This document shows, in pieces, positions 34,136 to 42,576 of a stretch of DNA of 64,000 nt (its first letter is position 1; the number at the start of each line of letters is the position of its first letter). The notes beneath the pieces are model-generated. The model was not told the origin of the DNA and did no database searches. It saw only the letters and a list, made by a program, of their open reading frames with translations. The translations under genes were made by a program, and so were the position numbers. Origin of the DNA: Streptomyces caeruleatus (lineage in GTDB: Bacteria > Actinomycetota > Actinomycetes > Streptomycetales > Streptomycetaceae); NCBI RefSeq assembly GCF_001514235.1, contig NZ_KQ948925.1, positions 807,469-871,468 of the forward strand, written 5' to 3'.

Positions 34136-34924
34136 CTACGAACGGCGGCGAGGCTTCCCTCGCCTGGCGCCCTTGGTGCCCTTGCCGCCGCCGGAACCAC
34201 CGGAGCCGCCGCGCTGAGTGCGGGCCGCTCCCGACTGGCGCCGGGGGCTGCCGCCTCCGGCGTCCGGGCGCTTGCGTTTGGGCTGGTCCTTCGCGGCCGG
34301 GGTCTCGGACGTGGTGCGGCCGCGGGTGCTGTTGACCGTGCGGCCCCGGACGATGCCGATGAAGTCCTCCACCCGGTCGGTGGTCGCGTCCTCCGGCCAG
34401 GACAGGGCGACGCTCGACTGCGGGGCGTCCACGAGCGGCCGGTAGGTGAGGTCCTTGCGGTGGTGGAGACGGGCCAGCGACTGGGGCACGACGAGCAGGC
34501 CGACGTTCGCCGCGACGAGCTCGACGGCGTCCGCGGTGGTGGCGGGGCGCTCGAAGGCGGGCTGTCCCGGTGGCCGCTCCCAGTCGAGGACGTCGTCCAG
34601 GGGGTGGAAGACGACCTCGTCGGCCAGGTCCTCGGCGCTCACCTCGTCGACCGCCGCGATGACGTGGTCCTTGGGGACGACGACGACCGTGGCCTCGGTG
34701 TAGAGGGGGATGGCGCTGAAGACCGTACGGTCGACCGGCAGCCGTACGATCCCGGCGTCCGCGGCACCCTCACGGAGCGTGTCCGGCGCCTCGGCGGCGG
34801 TCACCTGGTGGAGGGTGAGGGGGACGTCCGGGAAACGCTCGTTCCAGATCCGCACCCACTTCGAGGGGGTCACTCCCGGGACGTACGCGAGCCTGAACGA
34901 GGGGGGTGCTTCCGAGCCTGTCAC
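34136..34924 (-). CDS. LysR-type substrate-binding domain protein without HTH, basic tail
   Basis: A 262-residue protein. Residues about 8-195 are the periplasmic-binding-like effector domain of LysR regulators: FRLAYVPGVTPSKWVRIWNE, then VTAAEAPDTLREGAADAGIV, IPLYTEATVVVVPKDHVIAA and ELVAANVGLLVVPQSLARLH. There is no N-terminal helix-turn-helix. The last 60 or so residues are disordered and strongly basic (Lys/Arg/Gly/Ser), and could bind nucleic acid. It is divergent from DUF5997, a pairing I remember from other Streptomyces genomes. Function unknown; a ligand-sensing nucleoid or RNA-binding role is speculation. Confidence 0.82.
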   Translation of the reverse strand: MTGSEAPPSFRLAYVPGVTPSKWVRIWNERFPDVPLTLHQVTAAEAPDTLREGAADAGIVRLPVDRTVFSAIPLYTEATVVVVPKDHVIAAVDEVSAEDLADEVVFHPLDDVLDWERPPGQPAFERPATTADAVELVAANVGLLVVPQSLARLHHRKDLTYRPLVDAPQSSVALSWPEDATTDRVEDFIGIVRGRTVNSTRGRTTSETPAAKDQPKRKRPDAGGGSPRRQSGAARTQRGGSGGSGGGKGTKGARRGKPRRRS

Positions 34925-34982
34925 CTGGCCAGGTTACCGGCCGTGGTCGGCGGCGGTTCACTCAGTCGATACCCTGGGGACC

Positions 34983-35375
34983 ATGACGTCGCACCAAAGC
35001 ACCCAGACCATGAAGCCCGCGACCGCGGCGAAGAAGCTGGGTGTGTACCTCGAAGCCACCCCCGCCGAGTTCCGGGAGGGCGTGGTCACGCGCGCGGAAC
35101 TGAACGCGCTCCAGGCCGACCCGCCGGAGTGGCTGCGTGACCTGCGACGCGACGGCCCGCATCCCCGCCCGGTCGTCGCCCAGAAGCTGGGCGTCTCCAT
35201 CGCCGGGCTGGCCCGCGGCGGTGTCACCGAGGCTCTCACCACCGAGCAGATCGAGGCCCTGAAGCAGGAGCAGCCCGAGTGGCTGACGAAGGAGCGCGCG
35301 ACCCAGGCCGAGGTCCGCAAGGAGGCGGCCCGCCTCAGGCAGCGCGACGCGGACCGGGCGGCAGAGGGCTCCTGA
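34983..35375 (+). CDS. DUF5997 protein
   Basis: A 130-residue protein of unknown function matching DUF5997 from memory. It contains two similar segments: KLGVYLEATPAEFREGVVTR followed by ELNALQADPPEWLRDLRRDG, and KLGVSIAGLARGGVTEALTT followed by EQIEALKQEQPEWL. This is an internal duplication of a short helical unit. The C-terminus is charged and helical. It is divergent from the LysR-like protein with 58 bp between them. Confidence 0.8.
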   Translation: MTSHQSTQTMKPATAAKKLGVYLEATPAEFREGVVTRAELNALQADPPEWLRDLRRDGPHPRPVVAQKLGVSIAGLARGGVTEALTTEQIEALKQEQPEWLTKERATQAEVRKEAARLRQRDADRAAEGS

Positions 35376-35493
35376 CCTGCCTTTCGCCATCGCCGGGGAG
35401 GGCGGGCCGACACCCTGCGGGTGACCTGCGCGGCCCGCGCCGGACGCGAAAATCCGCATGCGCCCGATCGCCCCGCTCTGGGACCATCCCTGC

Positions 35494-37659
35494 ATGGTCC
35501 ACCCTCTCGAACCCCTGGTCATCCGGCATGCCCACCGCCTCCCCTCCCCCACGGGACCCGCCGGGGAAGGCGACGTCGCGGCGCGGCAGTTCGACGCCGC
35601 GCTCATGTCGGTGGGCTTCAAGCTGTCGGCCGAGCTGCTGGCCCGGCTGTCGGGGCTGTCCGAGGGCACGGTGGTGGACACCGCCGTACGGACGCTGGAC
35701 ACCGTGCGCGCGATGGTCGGCGACCATGTGCGGCACAACGTGTACTTCATCGACTTCCCGGCCCATGTGCCGGACACGTACGACTTCTGGATGGACTGCA
35801 TCGCCGGGGCGCTCGCCGACGACGCGACCCGGGCGAGCACGCTGGAGCAGCTGAGCGAGGGTGTGGTGAACCTGCTCACCCTGCCGTCGTACGGCCGCTA
35901 CCAGCACACGTACACGGAGATGCTCGGCCACCACGACGAGCTGATCGCCGCGGCCGGTGACCGGATGACCGTGCTGCACCTCGGCACTGACGCGCAGACC
36001 GAAGTCACCGCCCTGTACCTGGCGTTGGCGGGCAGCGGCACGCCGCTGGGCGAGGACGGTCTTCGGGACCTCGAGGTACTCGCCGAGGTGTGCGTGGACG
36101 GACCGCAGCCCGAGCGGATCCCGGTGCGGGAGAGCCGTGCCGTGATCAACCGGGCCCGGCTGCGGGCCGGTTCCCAGCCGCTGCTGGACACGGTGACCGA
36201 TGTGCTGCGGCTGGCCTGCGCGCTGTCGGGCGGTGACGTGACGCTGGTGGAGGCGACGCGGTTCCGGGGGCTGTCCCGGCCGGTGCGCCGGGCTCTGCTG
36301 GCAGGGCTCGACACGGTGGTCGCGGCGGCCCCGGCCAAGCTCGCGGACGTCCACGCGCACCGTGAGGACTTCAAGCGGCTGGGCGAGCGGCTGCACCCGC
36401 ACGAGTACCCGCAGTGGCCGCACGCCGCCGACGTGTTCGCGGTCGCGCGCGGTGAGAAGCGGGCCCGTTCCTTCGACAGCCAGGTGGAGGAGCTGCTCGC
36501 CACGGACGACGTCATCGGCGCGGTGACCCTGCTCAAGTCGGCGCCGGGCAAGCTGTTCCGCGCGCTGGACCGGCTGCTGCGGACGGCGTCCCTGCAGGAG
36601 GAGCGGGACGCGGTCGTGGCCGCCGCCGTGGATGTCGCTCCTCGGGTCGCCGGGCGGGTCGTGCTGTCGGTGCGTGAGCATCTGCACAACCGGGCGGAGA
36701 CGTCCCGTGCGCGCCGGGTGTTCATCAACCGGCTCGGCCGGGCCTGGGTCACCGGGGACGCCCGGCCGCCCGTGCCGCACAGCTCGCGGGAACGCCTGAT
36801 AGGCGCGCTCGACGCGGAGCTGCGGCGCCGGCTGCCGGCCCCCGGGCATCTGCTGATCGACCCGGACGTCCTCGACGTCGCGCTGCCGCTCAGTGGCAGG
36901 GCGACCGCGGCCGGGCTCGGGGTGCTGCCGCGCGGCTCGGTGTCGCCGGTCGACGGCGAGCTGCTGCGCTTCTTCGTGTACTGGAAGCAGAAGCAGTGGA
37001 CCACCGACTACGACCTGTCGGCGCTGGTGCTGGACGCCGAGTACCGGCCCGCCTTCTGGCTGTCGTACACCAACCTCAGCGAGCTGGAGGGACAGCACTC
37101 GGGCGACGTCACGGAAGCGCCGGACGGGGCCTCGGAGTTCATCGACCTGCGGCTGGACGCGGTCCGCAGCACCTTCATCGTGCCGCAGGTCAACCTCTAC
37201 TCCGGGGAGGGCTTCGAGGAGGTCGAGGAGTCGTTCTTCGGGTTCATGCTGCGCGACGGCGAGCAGCGGGGGCGTCCGTTCGAGCCGCGTACGGTGCGGA
37301 TGAAGTCGGAGCTGCGCGGTCCCGGCCGGGTGGCGCTGCCGCTGGCGTTCCAGCGCGGGCGGGACGGGCGTTGGCGTGCCAAGTGGCTGCACCTGTACCT
37401 CAAGGGCAATCCGTCGTTCAACCGGGTCGAGGGCAACCGGGTGTCGGTGGCGATGCTGCTGCGCGGCATCGTGGAGCGGGAGCAGCTGACGGTGCGCTAT
37501 CTGACGGGCCTGATGGACGCTGCGGCGACCACCCTCTGGGACGGCGAGAAGGTCCCGGACGGCCCGGTCACGTACATCGGTCTCCGGCGGCCCGAGGGAC
37601 TGCACCCGGACTCGCGGATCGTGACCCCCGAAAATATGCGCGACCTGATCCCGGAGTGA
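35494..37659 (+). CDS. TerD-domain protein with long helical N-terminal region
   Basis: A 721-residue cytoplasmic protein. The last 240 or so residues resemble TerD stress proteins (LLRFFVYWKQKQWTTDYDLS, ALVLDAEYRPAFWLSYTNLS, then EFIDLRLDAVRSTFIVPQVN), but the Asp-rich Ca-binding loops of classical TerD are only partly kept. The first 480 residues are helical and of no family I can name with certainty; relatives are annotated simply as TerD family. ATG 35494 starts at MVHPLEPLVIRHA; an ATG at 35458 is possible. No other ter genes are adjacent. TerD proteins are linked to tellurite, phage and membrane stress, but the role here is unknown. Confidence 0.72.
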   Translation: MVHPLEPLVIRHAHRLPSPTGPAGEGDVAARQFDAALMSVGFKLSAELLARLSGLSEGTVVDTAVRTLDTVRAMVGDHVRHNVYFIDFPAHVPDTYDFWMDCIAGALADDATRASTLEQLSEGVVNLLTLPSYGRYQHTYTEMLGHHDELIAAAGDRMTVLHLGTDAQTEVTALYLALAGSGTPLGEDGLRDLEVLAEVCVDGPQPERIPVRESRAVINRARLRAGSQPLLDTVTDVLRLACALSGGDVTLVEATRFRGLSRPVRRALLAGLDTVVAAAPAKLADVHAHREDFKRLGERLHPHEYPQWPHAADVFAVARGEKRARSFDSQVEELLATDDVIGAVTLLKSAPGKLFRALDRLLRTASLQEERDAVVAAAVDVAPRVAGRVVLSVREHLHNRAETSRARRVFINRLGRAWVTGDARPPVPHSSRERLIGALDAELRRRLPAPGHLLIDPDVLDVALPLSGRATAAGLGVLPRGSVSPVDGELLRFFVYWKQKQWTTDYDLSALVLDAEYRPAFWLSYTNLSELEGQHSGDVTEAPDGASEFIDLRLDAVRSTFIVPQVNLYSGEGFEEVEESFFGFMLRDGEQRGRPFEPRTVRMKSELRGPGRVALPLAFQRGRDGRWRAKWLHLYLKGNPSFNRVEGNRVSVAMLLRGIVEREQLTVRYLTGLMDAAATTLWDGEKVPDGPVTYIGLRRPEGLHPDSRIVTPENMRDLIPE

Positions 37660-37708
37660 CTGGTAGCGTGAGCCGTGGCGAGGCCATGAAGGGGGCTTCC
37701 TTCTCACC

Positions 37709-37722
37709 GCCGCGAGAGCGGC
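37709..37722. terminator. Short GNRA-type hairpin between convergent genes
   Basis: GCCGC-GAGA-GCGGC followed by CTTTCC lies in the 116-bp gap between the TerD gene and the end of paaE. The stem is short but the loop is a stable GNRA tetraloop. It may end either transcript. Confidence 0.5.
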
Positions 37723-37775
37723 TTTCCTGAAATTAGTCCCCTCGCTCTCCTCGCCACCCCACTCTTCTCGACGGC

Positions 37776-38891
37776 TCAGCTGTCGTAGTCGACCGTGAGT
37801 GTCTCCGACACCGGGTACGACTGGCAGGTCAGCACATAGCCCGCCTCGACCTCGGCCGGTTCCAGGGCGAAGTTGCGGCGCATGTCCGCCTTGCCGTCGG
37901 TGACCAGGGCACGGCAGGTGCCGCAGACGCCGCCCTTGCAGGCGAACGGCAGGTCGGGGCGGGTCTGTTGGGCGCCGTCCAGGATCGTGCGCTCCCTCGG
38001 CAGGGCGGCCGCGGTGGAGCGGCCGTCGAGGGTGATGGTGACCTGGCTGACGGGTCCCTGCGGACCGGCCTCCTCGTGGTGCACCTCCCGGACGGGCTCG
38101 TCGTCGGCGAAGAACAGCTCCTGGTGCACCCGCTCCGCCGGAACCCCGAGCCCCTCCAACACGCCCTGCGCGTCGCGGACCATGCCGTGCGGCCCGCACA
38201 GCCACCAGTGGTCGGCGGCTCTCACGTCGACCAGCGCGTCGATGAGCGTCGCGAGCCGGTCGGCGTCGATACGGCCGGAGAGCACCTCGGCCTCGCGGGG
38301 TTCCCGGGACAGCACGTGCGCGAGCTGGAACCGGGTCGGGTAGAGGTCCTTCAGGTCCGCGAGCTCGTCGGCGAACATCACGGTGCCGGTACGGCGGTTG
38401 CCGTAGAAGAGAGTGACGGTCGAGCGGGCGTCGGCGGCCAGGACGGACTCGGCGATGGACATCATCGGCGTGATGCCGGAGCCGGCCGCGATCAGCACAT
38501 GGTGGGCCTCGGCGCCGAGGTCGGGTGTGAAGGCACCGGTCGGGGCCATCACCTCGACGGTGTCCCCGGGGCGTACGTCATGGACGAGCCACGACGAGAA
38601 CAGACCCCCCGGCACGACCCGCACACCGATCCGCGGACTCGACCCGACCGGCGAACAGATCGAGTACGACCGCCGCTCGTCCCGCCCGTCGATCTCGCGC
38701 CGCAACGTCAACGACTGACCGGGCTCGAACGCGAACTCCGCGGCCAACTCCGCCGGGATGTCGAAGGCGACGGCGACCGCGTCCGCGCACAGGGGCGTCA
38801 CGGCGGCGACGCGCAGGAGGTGGAAGGCCGGACGGCGGCGGGCGCGCGGGCGTACCGACGCTGCCGTCTGTGCTTCCTTCAGGCCTTCCAT
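37776..38891 (-). CDS. paaE: Phenylacetyl-CoA epoxidase reductase subunit PaaE
   Basis: A 371-residue reductase that passes electrons from NADPH to the PaaA di-iron site. The FAD domain shows RRSYSICSP and GGLFSSWLVHDVRPGDTV; the NAD(P) domain shows IAAGSGITPMMSIAESVL and WWLCGPHGMV; the C-terminal plant-type 2Fe-2S domain has CKGGVCGTC with the fourth ligand in YVLTCQSYP. It is the last gene of the operon and abuts paaD directly (paaD stops at 38892). Length and domain order are normal. Confidence 0.95.
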   Translation of the reverse strand: MEGLKEAQTAASVRPRARRRPAFHLLRVAAVTPLCADAVAVAFDIPAELAAEFAFEPGQSLTLRREIDGRDERRSYSICSPVGSSPRIGVRVVPGGLFSSWLVHDVRPGDTVEVMAPTGAFTPDLGAEAHHVLIAAGSGITPMMSIAESVLAADARSTVTLFYGNRRTGTVMFADELADLKDLYPTRFQLAHVLSREPREAEVLSGRIDADRLATLIDALVDVRAADHWWLCGPHGMVRDAQGVLEGLGVPAERVHQELFFADDEPVREVHHEEAGPQGPVSQVTITLDGRSTAAALPRERTILDGAQQTRPDLPFACKGGVCGTCRALVTDGKADMRRNFALEPAEVEAGYVLTCQSYPVSETLTVDYDS

Positions 38892-39404
38892 TCAGATCTC
38901 CTTGACGTACTCGAACGGCTCGCGGCAGGCGCGGCAGCGCCACAGGGACTTGCAGGCCGTGGCGGCGAAGCGGGAGGTCTCCTCGGTGTCCGCCGAGCCG
39001 CAGCGCGGGCAGGCGACCGCGTGCCGGGTGGCGGACAGCAGGAGCGGGACGGGGCCGTCGTGCGGTGCGGCGGGGCCGGGCGGGGCGATGCCGTGCTCGG
39101 TGAGCTTGCGGCGGCCGGCCGGGGTGATCCAGTCGCTGGTCCACGGCGGGTCGAGGACCGTGCGGATCTCCACGCGCGCGTACCCCGCGGCACGCAGCCG
39201 TGCCGCCACGTCCGCCCGCATCTCCGCCATCGCCGGGCAGCCCGAGTAGGTCGGTGTCAGGCTCGCGACCACCGTGCCGTCCCCGGTCAGTTCGACGTCG
39301 CGCAGGACACCCAGGTCGGCCAGGGTGAGCATGGGCAGCTCGGGGTCCGGCACCTGCTCGGCGATGTGCCGCGCGCGCCGGGCGTCGGGGAGGGTCGTCA
39401 CCAT
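38892..39404 (-). CDS. paaD: Phenylacetate-degradation Fe-S assembly factor PaaD
   Basis: A 170-residue protein needed for an active epoxidase, probably through cluster maturation. The N-terminal DUF59/MIP18 domain contains VPDPELPMLTLADLGVLRDV and LTPTYSGCPAMAEM. The C-terminus is a zinc-ribbon-like module with paired cysteines (CPRCGSADTEE and LWRCRACREPFEYV). The ATG at 39404 overlaps the end of paaC by 7 nt, indicating translational coupling. Confidence 0.95.
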   Translation of the reverse strand: MVTTLPDARRARHIAEQVPDPELPMLTLADLGVLRDVELTGDGTVVASLTPTYSGCPAMAEMRADVAARLRAAGYARVEIRTVLDPPWTSDWITPAGRRKLTEHGIAPPGPAAPHDGPVPLLLSATRHAVACPRCGSADTEETSRFAATACKSLWRCRACREPFEYVKEI

Positions 39405-40225
39405 GTCGCCTCCGGGTGGGCCCGGGCCACGCCCTGCAACTCGGCCAGCAGCGGGGCGAGATGCTCGGTGTGCTCGCCGTCGCGGCCGGAGCCGGGCAGC
39501 GGGCGGTAGACGGGCATGGGCAGTCCGGCGGCCCGGGTGACCTGGCGCAGGACCGCGACGACCTCGTCCCGTACGTCGAAGGCGGTGAACAACTCCCCCA
39601 CGTAGGGCGCCACTTGTTCCAGGGCCCTGCGGGTCCGGCGGTGGGACTCCTCCGTGCCGTCGCCGAGACGCACCGTCCACTCCGCCGCGTACTGCCGGTG
39701 GTAGGCCAGCTCCTTGACGCCCTTCGCGGCGATGGCGGCGAGCACGGGGTCCGGGTGGGACGCCAGCCGCTCGAAGTGGGCGAGGCGCCAGCTGGAGAGC
39801 AGCAGGAGCCGCACGATCGAGAACGCGAAGTCGCCGCCCGGCACTTCGGCCAGGCGTACGTTGCGGAAGTCGCCGGCGTCGCGGAAGTAGGCGTAGGCGT
39901 CCTCGTCGCGACCGGTGCCGTCGGCCTGGCCGGCGCGGGAGTAGAGCAGACGGGCCTGGCCGAGGAGGTCGAGACCGATGTTGGCCAGCGCCACCTCCTC
40001 CTCCAGCTCGGGCGCGCGGGTGATCCACTCGGCGAGGCGCTGGGCCGAGACGAGGGCGTCGTCGGCCAACGCGACGCAGACGGAGGCCAGTTCACCGGCG
40101 TCGACGCCGTCGGGCACGGTGGTGTCCACACCGTGCAGCGGGTCCTCGAAGCCGGTGCCGTAGGCCCAGCGGGCGTCGTCCTCGTGTCCCTCGGCGAGGG
40201 TCAGGTAGACGTGGTCGTCACTCAT
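39398..40225 (-). CDS. paaC: Phenylacetyl-CoA epoxidase structural subunit PaaC
   Basis: A 275-residue ferritin-like subunit that pairs with PaaA in the multicomponent epoxidase. It has the fold but not the di-iron ligands of PaaA. Recognisable stretches are WITRAPELEEEVALANIGLD, LLGQARLLYSRAG and AKGVKELAYHRQYAAEWTVR. It follows paaB after a 10-nt gap and overlaps paaD. Confidence 0.95.
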   Translation of the reverse strand: MSDDHVYLTLAEGHEDDARWAYGTGFEDPLHGVDTTVPDGVDAGELASVCVALADDALVSAQRLAEWITRAPELEEEVALANIGLDLLGQARLLYSRAGQADGTGRDEDAYAYFRDAGDFRNVRLAEVPGGDFAFSIVRLLLLSSWRLAHFERLASHPDPVLAAIAAKGVKELAYHRQYAAEWTVRLGDGTEESHRRTRRALEQVAPYVGELFTAFDVRDEVVAVLRQVTRAAGLPMPVYRPLPGSGRDGEHTEHLAPLLAELQGVARAHPEATW

Positions 40226-40235
40226 GCCCTCTCCT

Positions 40236-40565
40236 TCAGATGTGCGGGACGTCGTCGGGGATGTCGTAGAACGTCGGGTGGCGGTAGACCTTGTCGGCGC
40301 TGGGCGCGAAGAACGGGTCCTTCTCGTCGCGGGTCGAGGCGGCGATGTGCTCGGAGCGCACCACCCAGATGGACACGCCCTCGTTGCGCCGCGTGTACAG
40401 GTCGCGCGCGTGGGTGAGCGCCATCCGGTCGTCGGCGGCGTGCAGCGAGCCCACGTGGACGTGGTTGAGTCCGCGCTTGCCGCGCACGAACACCTCGTAC
40501 AGCGGCCAGTCCCGCTTCTCCGACGGCGTCCCGGACGGCGTCCCGGACGGCTTCTCGGCGGTCAT
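40236..40565 (-). CDS. paaB: Phenylacetyl-CoA epoxidase subunit PaaB
   Basis: A 109-residue small subunit that bridges PaaAC dimers. The core reads [40 protein letters not shown] and [12 protein letters not shown]. An N-terminal Pro/Ser/Gly extension contains two copies of PSGT and lies just before the core. The ATG overlaps the paaA stop in an ATGA arrangement. Confidence 0.95.
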   Translation of the reverse strand: MTAEKPSGTPSGTPSEKRDWPLYEVFVRGKRGLNHVHVGSLHAADDRMALTHARDLYTRRNEGVSIWVVRSEHIAASTRDEKDPFFAPSADKVYRHPTFYDIPDDVPHI

Positions 40566-41539
40566 GCCACCGCTCCCTTCGCCGCGCGGGCGGCCTGCTT
40601 GGCCGCGTGGGCGGTGGCCGCCTCCCGCACCCAGGCGCCCTCCTCGTGGGCGCTTCTGCGCCGCTGCATCCGCTGGTCGTTGCACGGCCCGTCGCCCTTG
40701 ATGACCCGCATCAGCTCGTCCCAGTCGGGGGTGCCGAAGTCGTGGTGACCGCGCTCGGCGTTCCAGCGCAGCTCCGGGTCGGGCAGGGTGACGCCGAGCT
40801 TCTCGGCCTGCGGGACGGTCATGTCGACGAAGCGCTGACGCAGTTCGTCGTTGCTGTGCCGCTTGATCTTCCAGGCCATCGACTGCGCGGAGTTGGGCGA
40901 GGAGTCGTCGGGCGGGCCGAACATCATCAGCGACGGCCACCACCAGCGGTTCACGGCGTCCTGCACCATCTCGCGCTGGGCCTCGGTGCCGCGCATCATC
41001 GTCATCAGCAGCTCGTACCCCTGCCGCTGGTGGAAGGACTCCTCCTTGCAGATCCGCACCATCGCGCGCGCGTACGGCCCGTAGGAGCTGCGGCACAGCG
41101 GCACCTGGTTGCAGATCGCGGCGCCGTCCACGAACCAGCCGATCACTCCGACGTCGGCGAAGCTCACGGTCGGGTAGTTGAAGATCGACGAGTACTTCTG
41201 GCGGCCCTCGACGAGCCGGTTCGTCAGCTCCGCGCGGTCGGTGCCCAGGGTCTCGGCCGCCGAGTACAGGTACAGCCCGTGTCCGGCCTCGTCCTGCACC
41301 TTCGCGAAGAGGATCGCCTTGCGCCGCAGGGAGGGCGCCTTGGTGATCCACTCCCCCTCCGGCTGCATGCCGATGATCTCCGAGTGGGCGTGCTGCGCGA
41401 TCTGGCGGACCAGCGTCCTGCGGTAGCCGTCCGGCATCCAGTCCCGCGGCTCGATCCGCTGGTCACGCGCGATCGTCGCGTCGAAGTGCTCCTGGAGTCC
41501 CCCCAGCGGGGGCGCCTCGGCGGCGTGTGATGTCGTCAT
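40562..41539 (-). CDS. paaA: Phenylacetyl-CoA epoxidase catalytic subunit PaaA
   Basis: A 325-residue di-iron oxygenase that converts phenylacetyl-CoA to its 1,2-epoxide, the committing step of aerobic phenylacetate breakdown. The metal ligand motifs are present: [20 protein letters not shown] and [16 protein letters not shown]. The C-terminal half has the CoA-binding face. ATG 41539 ([14 protein letters not shown]) is preferred; the frame is open far upstream only as an antisense artefact. It is the first gene of paaABCDE. The ligase (paaK) and later pathway genes are not in the window, and palindromes upstream suggest control by a repressor encoded elsewhere. Confidence 0.96.
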   Translation of the reverse strand: MTTSHAAEAPPLGGLQEHFDATIARDQRIEPRDWMPDGYRRTLVRQIAQHAHSEIIGMQPEGEWITKAPSLRRKAILFAKVQDEAGHGLYLYSAAETLGTDRAELTNRLVEGRQKYSSIFNYPTVSFADVGVIGWFVDGAAICNQVPLCRSSYGPYARAMVRICKEESFHQRQGYELLMTMMRGTEAQREMVQDAVNRWWWPSLMMFGPPDDSSPNSAQSMAWKIKRHSNDELRQRFVDMTVPQAEKLGVTLPDPELRWNAERGHHDFGTPDWDELMRVIKGDGPCNDQRMQRRRSAHEEGAWVREAATAHAAKQAARAAKGAVA

Positions 41540-41556
41540 CGATACCAGCTTCCCCA

Positions 41557-41588
41557 ACCGACCATTCGTTCGGTACCAGTGTGACTGG
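41557..41588 (-). promoter_or_regulatory. Candidate paa operators
   Basis: Two inverted repeats sit 18-49 bp before the paaA start: ACCGA-N8-TCGGT (41557-41574), with a further matching C/G pair inside, and CCAGT-GTG-ACTGG (41576-41588). The first resembles TetR-type PaaR sites built around ACCG...CGGT in actinobacteria. Their position would occlude the promoter or ribosome entry. Confidence 0.55.
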
Positions 41589-41627
41589 TTTCGCCTGGCG
41601 GAGCAAGACCCTTCGCCCTCACCAAGA

Positions 41628-41663
41628 ACGGCCCAGGACACCCCCGTGGGGTACCTGGGCCGT
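41628..41663 (-). terminator. Terminator separating the eCIS operon from paa
   Basis: ACGGCCCAGG (41628-41637) pairs perfectly with CCTGGGCCGT (41654-41663), with a nested CCCC-GT-GGGG hairpin inside the loop. It lies just past the amidase stop codon in the direction of transcription. Confidence 0.85.
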
Positions 41664-41685
41664 CCGGCTCGTCCGAGCCTCACCG

Positions 41686-42576
41686 TCACACGTCGGGCAC
41701 CCTCAGCTTGTCCCAGCTGACCTTGCCGGGGATGCCGTCGGCGTCCTTGCCCTTGAAACCGAGCTTCTGCTGCCAGGCGGCGTAGGAGCGGCGGTCGGCC
41801 TCGGTCCACTCCGGGCTCGGGCCCTCCTCGTAGCGGCCGCACCCCTCGGCGACCAGACGGCGGCCCATGGCCGTGATGATCGGCGACTTCCGGCCGACCT
41901 GGAAGAAGCCGCTGCCGGGGAACGGCACGTACTTCGGCTTGGGCGCTGGCTTCGGGTCGGGGGTGGTGCCGCCGCCCCCGCCCCCTCCCTTCAGCCGCTG
42001 CGCTATGCGCCCCCGCATCCCGTCCATCGTGAAGCCGCGCGGGTCGGTCTTGCCCGGCTGCCACTCCTTGTGGCCGATGACCGAGCGCTCGCTCCAGCCG
42101 TGGTGCCGGCAGATCGCGGCGGAGACCTTCTCGATGGCCTCCTTCTGCGCCTCGGGCCAGGGGTCCTTGCCGTCGCCGAGGTTGATGCACTCGAAGCCGT
42201 AGAAGCGCGCGTTGCCGTCGGTGTCGGCCTCGTTGTCGTGCGGCAGCTTCGACTCGTTGATCACGGCGCGCAGGACGTCGCTGTCGCCGAGTCCGGCGTG
42301 GTTGGCACGGCCGTTGCCGACGAGATGGATCTCGCCCTTCTTGTCGATGACACCGTGGCACAGCGGTCCCGGCAGGCCGGAGTAGCCGTTGTAGCAGATG
42401 TTCACCGAGGCCTCGGTGCCCTTGGTGACGGTGTGGTGGATCATCACGCCGTTCACCGGGCCCCAGGCGCCCTTGCTGTTGCGGTTGTGGGTGCGCCAGC
42501 TGCGCACCTCGTGGACCGTGAGACCCTCCGCGCGGAGGATCTCCACCATCTTGGACGCGCTCAGGGGCTTGGCCAT
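41686..42576 (-). CDS. N-acetylmuramoyl-L-alanine amidase with C-terminal wall-binding region
   Basis: A 296-residue peptidoglycan amidase (Amidase_2/PGRP fold). Zinc-site motifs are [10 protein letters not shown] and the C-terminal [29 protein letters not shown] and [14 protein letters not shown] are typical of actinophage endolysins. A Gly/Pro/Lys linker ([19 protein letters not shown]) leads to about 70 residues resembling phage peptidoglycan-binding domains ([20 protein letters not shown]). There is no signal peptide. Its ATG overlaps the DUF6519 stop by one nt and AAGGAG lies 8 nt upstream, so it belongs to the eCIS operon. Likely job: particle release or wall penetration. Confidence 0.88.
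   Translation of the reverse strand: MAKPLSASKMVEILRAEGLTVHEVRSWRTHNRNSKGAWGPVNGVMIHHTVTKGTEASVNICYNGYSGLPGPLCHGVIDKKGEIHLVGNGRANHAGLGDSDVLRAVINESKLPHDNEADTDGNARFYGFECINLGDGKDPWPEAQKEAIEKVSAAICRHHGWSERSVIGHKEWQPGKTDPRGFTMDGMRGRIAQRLKGGGGGGGTTPDPKPAPKPKYVPFPGSGFFQVGRKSPIITAMGRRLVAEGCGRYEEGPSPEWTEADRRSYAAWQQKLGFKGKDADGIPGKVSWDKLRVPDV

Noticed and set aside
41474..41520. Another palindromic repeat in the paaA N-terminus (TCCCCCCAGCGGGGG)
   Set aside because: It is short, lacks the central GCGAAGCCGAGC element and encodes a segment (EAPPLGG) that may be native.
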